Source: Antarcticirhabdus aurantiaca (GTDB taxonomy: Bacteria > Pseudomonadota > Alphaproteobacteria > Rhizobiales > Rhizobiaceae). From it: 64,000 nucleotides of DNA. The first letter of the stretch is position 1. Every line of letters starts with the position of its first letter. Location of the stretch: contig NZ_VTOM01000013.1 of assembly GCF_009765365.1 (NCBI RefSeq), positions 1-64,000 on the forward strand. The letters run 5' to 3'. A program made the translations under genes and the position numbers. Under the pieces are notes generated by a model that saw nothing but the letters and a program-made list of their open reading frames with translations, had not been told where the DNA came from and did not search any database. Shown here piece by piece: positions 1 through 9,967 of this stretch.

Positions 1-125
1 GCGACAACGTGACGATGGACGTCAAGCTGATCGTTCCGATCGCGATGGAGGAGAAGCTGCGCTTCGCCATCCGCGAAGGCGGCCGCACCGTCGGCGCCGG
101 CATCGTCGCCTCCATCGTCGAGTAA
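1..125 (+). CDS. tuf: Elongation factor Tu, C-terminal fragment (5' end outside window)
   Basis: Only the last 40 codons and the TAA are present; reading starts in frame at base 3. The fragment contains [11 protein letters not shown] and ends [17 protein letters not shown], the typical C-terminus of EF-Tu domain III. EF-Tu is the GTPase that delivers aminoacyl-tRNA to the ribosome. Its place just upstream of rpsJ is the usual str/S10 junction. The GTPase domain lies outside the window, so only the family is certain. A second tuf copy elsewhere cannot be excluded. Confidence 0.93.
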   Translation, partial: DNVTMDVKLIVPIAMEEKLRFAIREGGRTVGAGIVASIVE

Positions 126-130
126 GAACC

Positions 131-190
131 AAGCCGCTTGGAGCGAAGCGGCTTCGGACACCGGCGGCCAACCCCGCCGGTGTCCTTCTT
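131..190 (+). terminator. Tandem hairpins after tuf, probable terminator or attenuator
   Basis: Two perfect inverted repeats follow the tuf stop. The first pairs 131-139 with 146-154 (9 bp). The second pairs 156-167 with 174-185 (12 bp, loop CCAACC) and runs into TTCTT. A third short stem, GCCCTC/GAGGGC, follows at 191-205. The second has the shape of an intrinsic terminator with a weak U tract, so transcription from tuf into rpsJ may be reduced rather than stopped. Confidence 0.6.
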
Positions 191-205
191 GCCCTCCCGG
201 AGGGC

Positions 206-313
206 GGTTGGATCGGGGTGCTGCCGCGATCCGCATGAAACGGCTGCTGAGAAGACAAGCGCTCGGAGAAGCGCTGGGCACAGGCCCGCCACTCCGACGA
301 GAGGATCATTGCA
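206..313 (+). promoter_or_regulatory. Leader region of the S10 operon
   Basis: This non-coding stretch precedes rpsJ. It can form a GGATCG/CGATCC stem near 209-231 and an AGCGCT/AGCGCT stem near 259-276. GAGAGG before the ATG at 314 is the ribosome binding site. I see no convincing -35/-10 pair. In Escherichia coli the S10 leader is the target of L4 autoregulation; the fold here does not obviously match it, so any such control is inference. Confidence 0.35.
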
Positions 314-622
<309 letters not shown>

Positions 623-682
623 GGAGCGTCACGAACCGAACGGGCCTCGGCTCCTAGGTTCCTCTGAAGGAAGAACGAACCA

Positions 683-1402
683 ATGCGTTCAGGTGTGATA
701 GCACAGAAGGTCGGCATGACCCGCGTCTACAACGACGCCGGCGAGCATGTTCCGGTCACCGTCCTGAAGGTCGAGAGCCTGCAGGTCGTCGGTCAGCGCA
801 CGAAGGAGAAGAACGGCTACACGGCCGTCCAGCTCGGCGCCGGCCTCGCCAAGGTCAAGAACACGTCCAAGTCCATGCGCGGCGTCTTCGCGCAGGCTTC
901 CGTCGAGCCGAAGCGCAAGATCGTCGAGTTCCGCGTGTCCGACGACAACATGCTCGACGTCGGCGCCGAACTGACCGCCGAGCACTTCGTCGCCGGCCAA
1001 ATGGTCGACGTGTCCGGCATCACGATCGGCAAGGGCTTCGCCGGCGCCATGAAGCGCCACAACTTCGGCGGCCTTCGCGCCACGCACGGCGTCTCGGTCT
1101 CCCACCGCTCGCACGGTTCGACCGGCCAGCGCCAGGATCCGGGCAAGGTCTTCAAGAACAAGAAGATGGCCGGTCACATGGGCCAGACCCGCGTGACCAC
1201 CCAGAACCTCGAAGTCGTTCGCACCGACAGCGATCGCGGCCTGATCCTCATCCGCGGCGCCGTGCCGGGATCGAAGGGCGGCTGGATCGAGATCCGCGAC
1301 GCCGTCAAGGTCGCGGCTCCGGCCAACGTGCCCAAGCCCGCCGGCCTGCGCCAGGCCAAGGCCGCGGCGACCACCACTGACGCGTCCGAGGGGGCGGAGT
1401 AA
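683..1402 (+). CDS. rplC: 50S ribosomal protein L3
   Basis: The 239-residue protein starts [16 protein letters not shown] and holds the L3 signature [20 protein letters not shown] near residues 134-153, the loop that reaches towards the peptidyl transferase centre. The Gln-rich [13 protein letters not shown] site corresponds to the region methylated by PrmB in E. coli. It is about 30 residues longer than E. coli L3 owing to a low-complexity Ala/Lys-rich tail, which is common in alphaproteobacteria. Its TAA shares one base with the rplD ATG, so the two are translationally coupled. Confidence 0.98.
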   Translation: MRSGVIAQKVGMTRVYNDAGEHVPVTVLKVESLQVVGQRTKEKNGYTAVQLGAGLAKVKNTSKSMRGVFAQASVEPKRKIVEFRVSDDNMLDVGAELTAEHFVAGQMVDVSGITIGKGFAGAMKRHNFGGLRATHGVSVSHRSHGSTGQRQDPGKVFKNKKMAGHMGQTRVTTQNLEVVRTDSDRGLILIRGAVPGSKGGWIEIRDAVKVAAPANVPKPAGLRQAKAAATTTDASEGAE

Positions 1403-2022
1403 TGGACATCAAGATCAAGACCCTCGACGGCACCGACGCCGGCACGGTCACGCTGAACGACGAGATCTTCGGTCTCGACCCGCGCGAGGACATCCTGCAG
1501 CGCATGGTGCGCTGGCAGCTGGCCAAGCGTCAGGCCGGCACGCACAAGATCAAGGGTCGCTCCGAGATCGCCCGCACCGGCGCCAAGATGTACCGGCAGA
1601 AGGGTACGGGCCGCGCCCGTCACTCGAGCGCCCGCGCTCCGCAGTTCCGCGGCGGCGGCAAGGCTCACGGTCCCGTGGTTCGCAGCCACGAGCACGACCT
1701 GCCGAAGAAGTTCCGGGCTCTCGCCCTGCGCCACGCGCTCTCGGCCAAGGCCAAGACCGACTCGATCGTCATCATCGACGAGCTGAAGTCGTCCGAGGCC
1801 AAGACCAAGGTCGTCGCCAAGGCCTTCGAGGGCCTCGGTCTCGCCAACGCGCTGATCATCGGCGGCGCGGAGATCGACGAGGGCTTCGCGCGCTCGGCTC
1901 GCAACATCGCTCAGATCGACGTCCTGCCGGTTCAGGGCATCAACGTGTACGACATCCTTCGCCGCCGGACGCTGGTCCTGTCCAAGGCCGCGGTCGAGGC
2001 CCTTGAGGAGCGGTTCAAATGA
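1402..2022 (+). CDS. rplD: 50S ribosomal protein L4
   Basis: The 206-residue product has the L4 globular fold and the extended basic loop [19 protein letters not shown] near residues 70-88, which lines the polypeptide exit tunnel. E. coli L4 also represses its own operon; whether that holds here is unknown. The ATG overlaps the rplC stop by one base, and its own stop overlaps the rplW start (ATGA), so translation is coupled on both sides. Confidence 0.98.
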   Translation: MDIKIKTLDGTDAGTVTLNDEIFGLDPREDILQRMVRWQLAKRQAGTHKIKGRSEIARTGAKMYRQKGTGRARHSSARAPQFRGGGKAHGPVVRSHEHDLPKKFRALALRHALSAKAKTDSIVIIDELKSSEAKTKVVAKAFEGLGLANALIIGGAEIDEGFARSARNIAQIDVLPVQGINVYDILRRRTLVLSKAAVEALEERFK

Positions 2023-2312
2023 CCGATGTGCGCCACTACGACGTCATCACCTCGCCGGTGATCACCGAAAAGTCGACGCTGCTCTCGGAGTCGAACCAGG
2101 TCGTCTTCAACGTTCCGAAGACCGCGTCGAAGCCCGAGATCAAGGCTGCCGTCGAAGCGCTGTTCGGCGTGAAGGTCACGGCAGTCAACACGCTCGTGCG
2201 CAAGGGCAAGGTGCGGCGCTTCCGCGGCCGTCCGGGCCGCCAGAGCGACCAGAAGAAGGCGATCGTGACGCTGGCCGACGGCCAGTCCATCGACGTCTCG
2301 ACCGGTCTCTGA
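2019..2312 (+). CDS. rplW: 50S ribosomal protein L23
   Basis: The 97-residue protein contains [15 protein letters not shown] near residues 8-22 and the [19 protein letters not shown] basic segment near residues 64-82, both diagnostic of L23. L23 lies at the exit-tunnel rim and is the docking site for trigger factor and SRP. The start overlaps the rplD stop by four bases. rplB follows after 22 bp, which contain the GGAGG ribosome binding site. Confidence 0.98.
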   Translation: MTDVRHYDVITSPVITEKSTLLSESNQVVFNVPKTASKPEIKAAVEALFGVKVTAVNTLVRKGKVRRFRGRPGRQSDQKKAIVTLADGQSIDVSTGL

Positions 2313-2334
2313 TTTCGGCCGGAGGATTGGCACA

Positions 2335-3171
2335 ATGGCACTGAAGAACTTCAAGCCGAACACGCCGAGCCAGCGCCAGCTGGTCATCGTCGACCGTTCG
2401 GAGCTCTACAAGGGCAAGCCGGTCAAGATGTTGACCGAGGGCCTACACTCCAAGGGCGGACGCAACAACCTCGGTCGCGTGACCGCCCGCTACCAGGGCG
2501 GCGGTCACAAGCGCACCTACCGCATGATCGACTTCAAGCGTCGCAAGCTCGACGTCGTCGGCACGGTGGAGCGCCTCGAGTACGATCCGAACCGCACGGC
2601 GTTCATCGCGCTGCTGAAGTACGAGGACGGCGAGCTCGCCTACATCCTCGCGCCGCAGCGCCTCGCCGTCGGCGACAAGGTCGTGTCGGGCCTGTCCGGC
2701 GTGGACGTGAAGCCGGGCAACGCGATGCCGCTCTCGGCAATCCCGGTCGGTACCATCATCCACAACGTGGAGATGAAGCCGCTCAAGGGTGGTCAGATCG
2801 CCCGCTCCGCCGGCGCCTACGCCCAGCTCGTCGGCCGCGATGCCGGCATGGCGATCCTGCGCCTGAACTCGGGCGAGCAGCGCCTGGTGCCGAGCTCCTG
2901 CTTCGCCACCGTCGGCGCCGTGTCGAACCCCGACCACGGCAACATCAACATCGGCAAGGCCGGCCGTTCGCGCTGGCTCGGCCGTCGCCCGCACGTCCGC
3001 GGCGTCGTGATGAACCCGGTCGACCACCCGCACGGCGGCGGCGAAGGCCGCACCTCGGGCGGCCGCCACCCGGTCACGCCGTGGGGCAAGCCGACCAAGG
3101 GCAAGAAGACCCGTCGGAACAAGTCCACCGACAAGTACATCATGCGCTCGCGCCACGAGCGGAAGAAGTAA
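2335..3171 (+). CDS. rplB: 50S ribosomal protein L2
   Basis: The 278-residue protein matches the usual L2 length. It carries [18 protein letters not shown] near residues 54-71 and the strongly conserved [18 protein letters not shown] near residues 225-242, which includes the His needed for subunit association and peptidyl transfer. The Lys/Arg-rich C-terminus is typical. GGAGG sits just before the ATG. rpsS starts 11 bp after the stop. Confidence 0.98.
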   Translation: MALKNFKPNTPSQRQLVIVDRSELYKGKPVKMLTEGLHSKGGRNNLGRVTARYQGGGHKRTYRMIDFKRRKLDVVGTVERLEYDPNRTAFIALLKYEDGELAYILAPQRLAVGDKVVSGLSGVDVKPGNAMPLSAIPVGTIIHNVEMKPLKGGQIARSAGAYAQLVGRDAGMAILRLNSGEQRLVPSSCFATVGAVSNPDHGNINIGKAGRSRWLGRRPHVRGVVMNPVDHPHGGGEGRTSGGRHPVTPWGKPTKGKKTRRNKSTDKYIMRSRHERKK

Positions 3172-3182
3172 GGGGTTTCCCA

Positions 3183-3461
3183 ATGACACGTTCCGTCTGG
3201 AAGGGCCCGTTCGTCGATGGCTTCCTTCTCAAGAAGGCCGACAAGGTCCGTGGTGGTGGCCGCAACGAGGTGATCAAGATCTGGAGCCGTCGCTCCACGA
3301 TCCTGCCCCAGTTCGTCGGCCTCACCTTCGGCGTCTACAACGGCAACAAGCACGTCCCGGTCTCGGTCAACGAGGACATGGTCGGACACAAGTTCGGCGA
3401 GTTCGCACCGACCCGCACCTATTACGGCCACGGCGCCGACAAGAAGGCGAAGAGGAAGTAA
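3183..3461 (+). CDS. rpsS: 30S ribosomal protein S19
   Basis: Starting at the ATG at 3183 gives [16 protein letters not shown] and 92 residues, the standard S19 length. The frame is open further upstream, inside rplB, but that extension has no S19 character. The conserved [20 protein letters not shown] motif near residues 57-76 is present. S19 contacts S13 and the A-site tRNA in the 30S head. rplV starts one base after its stop. Confidence 0.98.
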   Translation: MTRSVWKGPFVDGFLLKKADKVRGGGRNEVIKIWSRRSTILPQFVGLTFGVYNGNKHVPVSVNEDMVGHKFGEFAPTRTYYGHGADKKAKRK

Positions 3462-3462
3462 C

Positions 3463-3852
3463 ATGGGCAAGGCGAAGGGTGAACGTCAGCTGAAGGACAA
3501 CGAGGCGAGGGCCGTCGCGCGCACGATCCGCGTGAGCCCTCAGAAGCTCAACCTCGTTGCGCAGCTGATCCGCGGCAAGAAGGTCGACCGCGCTCTCGCG
3601 GACCTGACCTTCTCGCGCAAGCGGATCGCCGAGACGGTGAAGAAGACGCTGGAAAGCGCGATCGCAAACGCCGAGAACAACCACGACCTGGACGTCGACT
3701 CGCTGGTCGTCGCCGAGGCTTTCGTCGGCAAGTCGATCACGATGAAGCGTTTCCATGCGCGGGGCCGCGGCCGGGCGAGCCGGGTGGAGAAGCCTTTCTC
3801 CCACCTGACGATCGTCGTCCGCGAGGTCGAAGAAGTCGAGGAGGCCGCCTGA
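3463..3852 (+). CDS. rplV: 50S ribosomal protein L22
   Basis: The 129-residue product shows [20 protein letters not shown] near residues 21-40 and the tunnel-lining hairpin [20 protein letters not shown] near residues 95-114, the loop where macrolide-resistance mutations arise in other bacteria. It ends in an acidic Glu/Val-rich tail. The stop shares one base with the rpsC start (TGATG), so the two genes are coupled. Confidence 0.98.
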   Translation: MGKAKGERQLKDNEARAVARTIRVSPQKLNLVAQLIRGKKVDRALADLTFSRKRIAETVKKTLESAIANAENNHDLDVDSLVVAEAFVGKSITMKRFHARGRGRASRVEKPFSHLTIVVREVEEVEEAA

Positions 3853-4568
3853 TGGGCCAGAAAGTCAATCCGATCGGCCTGCGTCTCGGCATCAACCGGA
3901 CCTGGGACTCGCGCTGGTTCGCCAACACCGGCGAGTACGGCCAGCTCCTCCACGAGGATCTGAAGATCCGCAAGTACCTGCTCGACGAGCTCAAGCAGGC
4001 CGCGGTCTCCAAGATCGTCATCGAGCGCCCGCACAAGAAGTGCCGCGTCACGATCCACTCGGCTCGTCCGGGCATCGTGATCGGCAAGAAGGGCGCCGAC
4101 ATCGAGAAGCTTCGCAAGAAGCTCAACGCGCTGACCAACGCCGAGACGCACATCAACATCGTCGAGGTGCGCAAGCCGGAGATCGACGCGACGCTCGTCG
4201 CCCAGTCGATCGCCCAGCAGCTGGAGCGCCGCGTCGCGTTCCGCCGCGCCATGAAGCGCGCCGTCCAGTCGGCGATGCGCCTCGGCGCCGAAGGCATCCG
4301 CATCAACTGCGGCGGCCGTCTCGGCGGCGCGGAGATCGCGCGCACGGAGTGGTACCGCGAGGGCCGCGTTCCGCTGCACACGCTGCGCGCCGACATCGAC
4401 TATGGCACGGCCGAGGCCGAGACCGCCTACGGCATCTGCGGCGTCAAGGTCTGGATCTTCAAGGGCGAGATCCTCGAGCACGATCCCATGGCGTCCGAGC
4501 GCCGCCAGGTCGAAGGCGAGGGTCAGGGCCATGGTGGTGGCGGCGGTCGCCGTCGCGACCACGCCTGA
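3852..4568 (+). CDS. rpsC: 30S ribosomal protein S3
   Basis: The 238-residue protein begins [23 protein letters not shown] domain with the [17 protein letters not shown] loop lies near residues 75-91, and the C-terminal S3 domain contains [20 protein letters not shown] near residues 154-173. S3 lines the mRNA entry channel and contributes to helicase activity there. The last 20 or so residues are Gly/Arg-rich, a variable tail. rplP follows after 25 bp with a GGAG site. Confidence 0.98.
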   Translation: MGQKVNPIGLRLGINRTWDSRWFANTGEYGQLLHEDLKIRKYLLDELKQAAVSKIVIERPHKKCRVTIHSARPGIVIGKKGADIEKLRKKLNALTNAETHINIVEVRKPEIDATLVAQSIAQQLERRVAFRRAMKRAVQSAMRLGAEGIRINCGGRLGGAEIARTEWYREGRVPLHTLRADIDYGTAEAETAYGICGVKVWIFKGEILEHDPMASERRQVEGEGQGHGGGGGRRRDHA

Positions 4569-4593
4569 CGCCTGAGTTTCGGAGACGAATGCA

Positions 4594-5007
4594 ATGCTTC
4601 AGCCAAAGCGCACCAAATTCCGGAAGGCCTTCAAGGGGCGCATCCACGGCAATTCGAAGGGCGGCACCGAGCTGAACTTCGGCGGCTTCGGCCTCAAGGC
4701 CCTGGAGCCCGAGCGCGTCACCGCGCGGCAGATCGAGGCGGCCCGCCGCGCGATCACCCGCCAGATGAAGCGTCAGGGCCGCGTCTGGATCCGGATCTTC
4801 CCGGACCTCCCGGTCACCGCCAAGCCCACCGAAGTCCGCATGGGCAAGGGCAAGGGCGCGATCGAGTATTGGGCGGCCCGCGTCGCCCCCGGTCGCATCA
4901 TGTTCGAGATCGACGGCGTCGACGAAGTCACCGCACGCGAGGCCCTGCGCCTCGGCGCAGCCAAGCTGCCGATCCGCACGCGCTTCATCCAGCGCATCGC
5001 AGAGTAA
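4594..5007 (+). CDS. rplP: 50S ribosomal protein L16
   Basis: The 137-residue product begins [17 protein letters not shown] and contains the conserved [17 protein letters not shown] near residues 71-87, followed by [19 protein letters not shown]16 helps to position the A-site tRNA and is one of the last proteins added to the 50S. The Arg that carries hydroxylation in E. coli (R81) falls in the VRMGKGKG region and is present. Length and order are normal. Confidence 0.98.
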   Translation: MLQPKRTKFRKAFKGRIHGNSKGGTELNFGGFGLKALEPERVTARQIEAARRAITRQMKRQGRVWIRIFPDLPVTAKPTEVRMGKGKGAIEYWAARVAPGRIMFEIDGVDEVTAREALRLGAAKLPIRTRFIQRIAE

Positions 5008-5019
5008 GGAGAGCGTGAC

Positions 5020-5220
5020 GTGAAAGCTTCCGACGTCAAGTCCATGACCCAGGACGAACTCACCACGGAACTCGCCAAGCTGAAGAAGGAGCAGTTCAAC
5101 CTCCGCTTCCAGCGGGCGACGGGCCAGCTCGAGAACACGTCGCGCTTCAAGGAAGTGCGCCGCGACATCGCCCGCATCAAGACGATCGCCCGCCAGAAGG
5201 CGTCGGCGGCTCAAGGCTGA
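5020..5220 (+). CDS. rpmC: 50S ribosomal protein L29
   Basis: A 66-residue product read from GTG at 5020 starts (M)[18 protein letters not shown] and has the two-helix L29 pattern with [18 protein letters not shown] near residues 22-39. GTG is the only start that gives a normal N-terminus; GGAGAGCG lies upstream. L29 sits beside L23 at the tunnel exit. rpsQ begins nine bases after the stop. Confidence 0.97.
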   Translation: MKASDVKSMTQDELTTELAKLKKEQFNLRFQRATGQLENTSRFKEVRRDIARIKTIARQKASAAQG

Positions 5221-5229
5221 GGTAGGACC

Positions 5230-5481
5230 ATGCCCAAGCGCATCCTGCAGGGGACGGTGGTCTCCGACAAGAACGACAAGACGGTTGTGGTGCTGGTGGA
5301 GCGTCGCTTCACCCACCCGCTGTTCAAGAAGACCGTGCGCCGGTCGAAGAAGTACAAGGCCCACGACGAGTCCAACCAGTTCAAGGTCGGCGACGTCGTC
5401 TCCATCGAGGAGACCCGTCCGATCTCGAAGGACAAGAGCTGGATCGTCGTGTCAGGCGGCAACCAGGCCGCCTCGGCGTAA
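5230..5481 (+). CDS. rpsQ: 30S ribosomal protein S17
   Basis: The 83-residue protein starts [20 protein letters not shown] and has [20 protein letters not shown] near residues 26-45 and [19 protein letters not shown] near residues 55-73, the S17 OB-fold signature. S17 is a primary 16S rRNA binder in the 30S body. A 75-bp gap before rplN is one of the longer spacers in this half of the block; I see only a weak GC stem there. Confidence 0.98.
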   Translation: MPKRILQGTVVSDKNDKTVVVLVERRFTHPLFKKTVRRSKKYKAHDESNQFKVGDVVSIEETRPISKDKSWIVVSGGNQAASA

Positions 5482-5556
5482 GGTGAAGACAAGGAGCGGG
5501 AGACGCGCTATAGGGCGCGATCCCGATTCCGAGAAGAGCTGTAAAGGCGACCTCAC

Positions 5557-5925
5557 ATGATTCAGATGCAAACAAACCTCGACGTCGCCGACAACTCGGG
5601 CGCTCGTCGTGTCATGTGCATCAAGGTTCTCGGCGGTTCCAAGCGGAAGTACGCCTCGGTCGGCGACATCATCGTCGTCTCGATCAAGGAAGCGATTCCG
5701 CGCGGACGCGTCAAGAAGGGCGATGTGATGAAGGCGGTGGTGGTTCGCACCGCGAAGGATATCCGTCGGGCCGACGGCTCGGTGATCCGGTTCGACCGGA
5801 ACGCCGCCGTTCTGATCGACAACAAGAAAGAGCCGGTCGGCACCCGCATCTTCGGCCCGGTTCCCCGCGAGCTTCGCGGCAAGAACCACATGAAGATCGT
5901 TTCGCTGGCACCCGAAGTGCTGTAA
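5557..5925 (+). CDS. rplN: 50S ribosomal protein L14
   Basis: The 122-residue product begins [20 protein letters not shown], the invariant L14 N-terminus, and contains [20 protein letters not shown] near residues 80-99. L14 lies at the subunit interface and forms bridges to 16S rRNA; it is also the binding site of the silencing factor RsfS in other bacteria. rplX starts 11 bp after the stop with GGAG upstream. Confidence 0.98.
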   Translation: MIQMQTNLDVADNSGARRVMCIKVLGGSKRKYASVGDIIVVSIKEAIPRGRVKKGDVMKAVVVRTAKDIRRADGSVIRFDRNAAVLIDNKKEPVGTRIFGPVPRELRGKNHMKIVSLAPEVL

Positions 5926-5936
5926 GGAGCCGCGCG

Positions 5937-6248
5937 ATGAACAAGATTCGCAAGGGCGACAAGGTCGTCGTGCTCGCCGGCAAGGACAAGGGCCGGCAGG
6001 GCGAGGTCGTCCAGGTGATGCCCAAGGACGACAAGGCCGTCGTGCGCGGCGTCAACATGGTCAAGCGCCACCAGCGCCAGACCGCCAGCCAGGAAGCGGG
6101 CATCGTTTCCAAGGAAGCTCCGATCCACCTGTCCAACATCGCCATCGTTCTCGGCGACGGCAAGGCGACGCGGGTCGGCATCAAGGTTCTCGAGGACGGG
6201 AAGAAGGTGCGCGTCGCCAAGCGCACCGGGGAGCAGATCGATGGCTGA
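5937..6248 (+). CDS. rplX: 50S ribosomal protein L24
   Basis: The ATG at 5937 gives [20 protein letters not shown] and 103 residues. The frame stays open far upstream through rplN, but only this start follows a GGAG site and gives the L24 KOW motif at the N-terminus (residues 5-25). L24 is an early assembly initiator of the 50S. Its last eight bases overlap the start of rplE, which suggests translational coupling. Confidence 0.97.
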   Translation: MNKIRKGDKVVVLAGKDKGRQGEVVQVMPKDDKAVVRGVNMVKRHQRQTASQEAGIVSKEAPIHLSNIAIVLGDGKATRVGIKVLEDGKKVRVAKRTGEQIDG

Positions 6249-6798
6249 GGCCACCTACGAGCCGCGCCTGAAGCGCGTTTATCGCGAGGAGATCCGCAAG
6301 GCCCTCCGCGAGCAGTTTGCCTACGGCAACGAGATGCAGGTTCCGCGTCTCGACAAGATCGTCATCAACATGGGCGTGGGCGAGGCCACGGGCGACTCGA
6401 AGAAGCCTTCGGTCGCCGCCGAGGACCTCGCGAAGATCGCTGGCCAGAAGCCGGTCATCACCCGCGCCCGCAACTCGATCGCGGGCTTCAAGGTCCGCGA
6501 GAACATGCCGATCGGCGCGAAGGTCACCCTGCGCAAGGATCGCATGTACGAGTTCATGGACCGCCTCGTTCAGATCGCGCTGCCGCGCGTTCGCGACTTC
6601 CGCGGCCTGAACCCCAAGAGCTTCGATGGCCGCGGCAACTTTGCCATGGGCATCAAGGAGCACATCGTTTTCCCCGAGATCAACTACGACAAGGTCGATC
6701 AGATGTGGGGAATGGACATCATCGTCTGCACGACGGCGAAGACCGACGACGAAGCCCGCGCCCTTCTGAAGGCGTTCAACTTCCCGTTCCGCCAGTAA
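6241..6798 (+). CDS. rplE: 50S ribosomal protein L5
   Basis: The 185-residue protein contains [20 protein letters not shown] near residues 38-57, then [18 protein letters not shown] and [17 protein letters not shown], all classic L5 segments. L5 binds 5S rRNA with L18 and contacts the P-site tRNA. The start lies inside the end of rplX (8-base overlap). rpsN follows after 27 bp. Confidence 0.98.
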   Translation: MAEATYEPRLKRVYREEIRKALREQFAYGNEMQVPRLDKIVINMGVGEATGDSKKPSVAAEDLAKIAGQKPVITRARNSIAGFKVRENMPIGAKVTLRKDRMYEFMDRLVQIALPRVRDFRGLNPKSFDGRGNFAMGIKEHIVFPEINYDKVDQMWGMDIIVCTTAKTDDEARALLKAFNFPFRQ

Positions 6799-6825
6799 CG
6801 ACAGGCGAGTAGAGGACACAAGGCC

Positions 6826-7131
6826 ATGGCCAAGAAGGGCATGATCGAGAAGAACAAGCGGCGCGGGAAGCTGGTGGCGAAGTTCGCCTCCAAGCGCGCT
6901 GCCTTGAAGGCGATCACCACCAATGCCGACACGCCGATCGAGGAGCGCTTCAAGGCGCAGCTGCAGCTTGCGGCGCTTCCCCGGAACGGCTCGAAGGTTC
7001 GTGTGCGCAATCGCTGCGACGTGACCGGGCGCCCGCGCGCCTACTACCGCAAGCTCAAGATGAGCCGCATCGCGCTTCGCGAGCTTGGCAACAATGGCCA
7101 GATCCCTGGCCTGGTCAAGTCGAGCTGGTAA
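6826..7131 (+). CDS. rpsN: 30S ribosomal protein S14, long zinc-free form
   Basis: The 101-residue protein starts [20 protein letters not shown] and ends with [20 protein letters not shown] and [13 protein letters not shown]. It has one cysteine (RCDVTGR) and no paired CXXC motifs, so it is the longer, zinc-independent form. S14 joins the 30S head late in assembly. The next gene, rpsH, starts 12 bp downstream after AAGGAGG. Confidence 0.98.
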   Translation: MAKKGMIEKNKRRGKLVAKFASKRAALKAITTNADTPIEERFKAQLQLAALPRNGSKVRVRNRCDVTGRPRAYYRKLKMSRIALRELGNNGQIPGLVKSSW

Positions 7132-7143
7132 GGAGGATTCGCC

Positions 7144-7542
7144 ATGTCTTTGTCCGATCCTCTGGGCGATATGCTCACCCGCATCCGCAACGCGGTCATG
7201 CGCAACAAGAATTCGGTCTCCACGCCGGCTTCGAAGCTGCGTGCCCGCGTGCTCGACGTCCTCAAGGACGAGGGCTACATCCGCGGCTACACGCAGACCG
7301 AGTTCGAGAACGGCAAGGCCGAGTTCGAAATCGAGTTGAAGTACTACGAGGGCACTCCGGTGATCCGTGAGATCGCCCGCGTCTCGAAGCCCGGCCGCCG
7401 GGTCTACGTGTCCGCCAAGACCATCCCGCAGGTCGCAAACGGTCTGGGCATTTCGGTGCTCTCCACGCCCAAGGGCGTGATGGCCGATCACAGCGCCCGC
7501 GAGCAGAACGTCGGCGGCGAGGTGCTCTGCCGCGTCTTCTGA
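7144..7542 (+). CDS. rpsH: 30S ribosomal protein S8
   Basis: The 132-residue product starts [20 protein letters not shown] and ends [21 protein letters not shown], both standard for S8. The [10 protein letters not shown] segment near residue 107 belongs to the rRNA-binding C-terminal domain. S8 organises the central domain of 16S rRNA; in E. coli it is also the spc operon repressor, which has not been shown here. A strong AAGGAGG precedes the ATG. Confidence 0.98.
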   Translation: MSLSDPLGDMLTRIRNAVMRNKNSVSTPASKLRARVLDVLKDEGYIRGYTQTEFENGKAEFEIELKYYEGTPVIREIARVSKPGRRVYVSAKTIPQVANGLGISVLSTPKGVMADHSAREQNVGGEVLCRVF

Positions 7543-7589
7543 CGCTTCGGCAGGGCATCGCAACGCGACGAACGACAGGGTTTTGAGAG

Positions 7590-8123
7590 ATGTCTCGTAT
7601 TGGTAAGAAGCCGGTCGCGGTGCCGAGTGGCGTCACCGCCTCCGTCGACGGCAGGACCGTCAAGGCCAAGGGGCCGAAGGGCGAGCTTCAATTCGTCGTC
7701 AACGACGAAGTGCTCGTCAAGCTGGAGGACGGCGCGGTTCACGTCGATCCTCGCGATCAGTCCAAGGATGCCCGCTCCAAGTGGGGCATGTCGCGGACGA
7801 TGATCTCCAACATCTTCTCGGGCGTCTCGAAGGGTTTCGAGAAGCGCCTCGAGATCAGCGGCGTCGGCTATCGTGCCGCGATGCAGGGCAAGAACCTGCA
7901 GCTCGCGCTCGGCTACAGCCACGACGTTGTCTATCAGGTGCCGGAAGGCATCACGGTCGCAGTGCCGAAGCCGACGGAGATCGTCGTGACCGGCATCGAC
8001 AAGCAGCAGGTCGGTCAGGTCGCGGCGGAAATCCGCGAGTACCGCGGCCCGGAACCCTACAAGGGCAAGGGCGTGAAGTACGCGGGCGAGAAGATCGTCC
8101 GTAAGGAAGGCAAGAAGAAGTAA
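7590..8123 (+). CDS. rplF: 50S ribosomal protein L6
   Basis: The 177-residue protein begins [15 protein letters not shown] and ends with the conserved [20 protein letters not shown]. It has the two repeated L6 domains of about 80 residues each. L6 lies near the sarcin-ricin loop at the factor-binding site. The stop is followed after 11 bp by rplR. Nothing unusual in length or composition. Confidence 0.98.
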   Translation: MSRIGKKPVAVPSGVTASVDGRTVKAKGPKGELQFVVNDEVLVKLEDGAVHVDPRDQSKDARSKWGMSRTMISNIFSGVSKGFEKRLEISGVGYRAAMQGKNLQLALGYSHDVVYQVPEGITVAVPKPTEIVVTGIDKQQVGQVAAEIREYRGPEPYKGKGVKYAGEKIVRKEGKKK

Positions 8124-8134
8124 GGCACCCTCCC

Positions 8135-8497
8135 ATGTCCAGCCCCAAGGAAGTCCGGCAGAAGCGCGCGTCGCGCATCCGCCGCGTCGTCAAGAAGGTG
8201 GCGAACGGGCGTCCGCGCTTGTCCGTCCACCGCTCTTCGAAGAACATCTACGCCCAGGTCATCGACGACGTGGAAGGCGTGACCCTCGCGGCCGCCTCCA
8301 CGCTCGACGCCAACCTGCGCTCCAGCCTCAAGACCGGCGCGGACGTCGCGGCGGCGGCGGCCGTCGGCAAGCTCCTCGCCGAGCGCGCCAAGGCCGCCGG
8401 CGTGACGGACGTGGTCTTCGACCGCGGCTCGTTCATCTATCACGGCCGCGTCAAGGCCGTGGCCGAAGCGGCGCGCGAAGGCGGGCTCAACTTCTGA
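8135..8497 (+). CDS. rplR: 50S ribosomal protein L18
   Basis: The 120-residue product carries [20 protein letters not shown] near residues 28-47 and ends [27 protein letters not shown], the 5S-binding core of L18. The N-terminus is basic ([17 protein letters not shown]). It is followed by a 161-bp gap that is long for this operon and contains two strong hairpins, so rpsE and later genes may be expressed at a different level. Confidence 0.98.
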   Translation: MSSPKEVRQKRASRIRRVVKKVANGRPRLSVHRSSKNIYAQVIDDVEGVTLAAASTLDANLRSSLKTGADVAAAAAVGKLLAERAKAAGVTDVVFDRGSFIYHGRVKAVAEAAREGGLNF

Positions 8498-8560
8498 TCC
8501 GTCGGGGTGGGCGGCGGGGTTTTCCGCGGCGCTCACCTGGTTTATAGCGACGCATCGAAT

Positions 8561-8619
8561 AAGCGGCCCGGCGCAACGTCGCCTGGGCCGCTTTCGCCGG
8601 TTTCGACAGGCTCGAAACC
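8561..8619 (+). promoter_or_regulatory. Two tandem hairpins in the rplR-rpsE gap
   Basis: Within the 8498-8658 spacer, 8561-8573 pairs with 8580-8593 (13 bp with one bulged T, loop CAACGT, then TTTC). 8599-8606 pairs with 8612-8619 (GGTTTCGA/TCGAAACC, loop CAGGC). No promoter is obvious; TATAGC at 8543 has no good -35 partner. The second stem resembles short palindromic repeats scattered in many GC-rich proteobacterial genomes. A role in attenuation or mRNA processing is inference. Confidence 0.5.
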
Positions 8620-8658
8620 ATTCCCTGACGCCATCCGGAAAAGAACAAGGACAGGATC

Positions 8659-9225
8659 ATGGCGCCCAGAAATGATCGCAACGATCGTGAGGATCGCGAC
8701 GACGGCTTCGTCGACAAGCTGGTCCACATCAACCGCGTCGCCAAGGTGGTGAAGGGCGGCCGTCGCTTCGGCTTCGCCGCGCTCGTCGTCGTCGGCGACC
8801 TGAAGGGCCGCGTCGGCTTTGGTCACGGCAAGGCCCGCGAAGTGCCGGAAGCTATCCGAAAGGCGACGGAAGCCGCCAAGCGCGACCTGATCTTCGTGCC
8901 GCTGCGCGACGGTCGCACGCTGCACCACGACGTGTCGGGCCGCCATGGCGCCGGCAAGGTTCTGCTGCGCACGGCCGAGGCCGGTACCGGCATCATCGCC
9001 GGCGGTCCGATGCGCGCCGTCTTCGAGGCCGTCGGCATGCACGACGTCGTGGCGAAGTCGCTCGGCTCGTCGAACCCGTACAACATGGTTCGCGCCACCT
9101 TCGACGCGCTCAAGGTTTCGGCGCATCCCAAGGACGTCGCAGCTCGCCGCGGCATCAAGTACTCGACCCTGCAGTCTCGCCGCGCCAACGTCGTCGGCGC
9201 CGCCGCTGCGGCCGAGGAAGCGTGA
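8659..9225 (+). CDS. rpsE: 30S ribosomal protein S5
   Basis: The 188-residue protein contains [20 protein letters not shown] near residues 30-49 and [20 protein letters not shown] near residues 53-72, the dsRNA-binding-like S5 N-domain, followed by the conserved [19 protein letters not shown]5 shapes the mRNA entry channel and decoding fidelity. A Asp/Arg-rich start ([13 protein letters not shown]) precedes the fold. The stop is 23 bp before the rpmD ATG. Confidence 0.98.
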   Translation: MAPRNDRNDREDRDDGFVDKLVHINRVAKVVKGGRRFGFAALVVVGDLKGRVGFGHGKAREVPEAIRKATEAAKRDLIFVPLRDGRTLHHDVSGRHGAGKVLLRTAEAGTGIIAGGPMRAVFEAVGMHDVVAKSLGSSNPYNMVRATFDALKVSAHPKDVAARRGIKYSTLQSRRANVVGAAAAAEEA

Positions 9226-9248
9226 GCCGAGGGGTAAGGGGACCAGTC

Positions 9249-9455
9249 ATGGCCAAGACCGACACCGCCACGGGCAAGACGCTCACCGTCGAGCAGACCG
9301 GCAGCCCGATCCGCCGCCCCGTCGACCAGCGCCAGACGCTGATCGGCCTGGGCCTGAACAAGCTTCACCGTCGTCGCGTCCTCGAGGATACGCCGGCCGT
9401 TCGCGGCATGATCGCGAAGGTCAAGCACCTCGTCCGCGTCGTGGACGGCGCCTGA
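9249..9455 (+). CDS. rpmD: 50S ribosomal protein L30
   Basis: From the ATG at 9249 the product has 68 residues with [20 protein letters not shown] near residues 19-38 and [19 protein letters not shown], the L30 core. The frame is open upstream to 9222, inside the end of rpsE, but AAGGGGA sits just before 9249 and that start gives the normal length. L30 binds domain II of 23S rRNA. rplO starts 22 bp downstream. Confidence 0.96.
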   Translation: MAKTDTATGKTLTVEQTGSPIRRPVDQRQTLIGLGLNKLHRRRVLEDTPAVRGMIAKVKHLVRVVDGA

Positions 9456-9477
9456 GCTTTTTCGAAGGATTGAACCG

Positions 9478-9960
9478 ATGAAACTGAACGAGATCGCCGA
9501 CAAGGACGGCGCGACCAAGGCCCGCAAGCGCATTGGCCGCGGCATCGGCTCCGGCTCGGGCAAGACCGGCGGGCGCGGCGTGAAGGGTCAGAAGGCGCGC
9601 TCGGGCGTTGCCATCAACGCCTTCGAGGGCGGCCAGATGCCGCTTTATCGCCGCCTGCCCAAGCGCGGCTTCACCAACATCTTCCGCCTCGAGTACAACA
9701 TCGTCTCGGTCGGCAAGATCCAGGCCGCGATCGATGCGGGCCGGCTCGACGGCTCGGCCGCGATCGACATCGTCGCGCTTCAGGGCGCCGGCCTCGTCAA
9801 CAAGGCCCGCGATGGCGTCCGCCTCCTCGGCGACGGCGATCTGACCGCGAAGGTCTCTATCACGGTCGACGGCGCGTCGAAGTCGGCCGTCGAGAAGGTC
9901 GAGAAGGCCGGCGGCGCCGTGTCGATCCTCGGCGAGACGAACGAGGCCCCGCAGGCCTGA
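9478..9960 (+). CDS. rplO: 50S ribosomal protein L15
   Basis: The 160-residue product begins [20 protein letters not shown], then has the Gly-rich [20 protein letters not shown] near residues 21-40 and [18 protein letters not shown]. The long basic N-terminal arm threads into 23S rRNA. It closes the spc ribosomal set before secY. A 156-bp spacer full of hairpins follows. Confidence 0.98.
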   Translation: MKLNEIADKDGATKARKRIGRGIGSGSGKTGGRGVKGQKARSGVAINAFEGGQMPLYRRLPKRGFTNIFRLEYNIVSVGKIQAAIDAGRLDGSAAIDIVALQGAGLVNKARDGVRLLGDGDLTAKVSITVDGASKSAVEKVEKAGGAVSILGETNEAPQA

Positions 9961-9967
9961 GGGGTTT

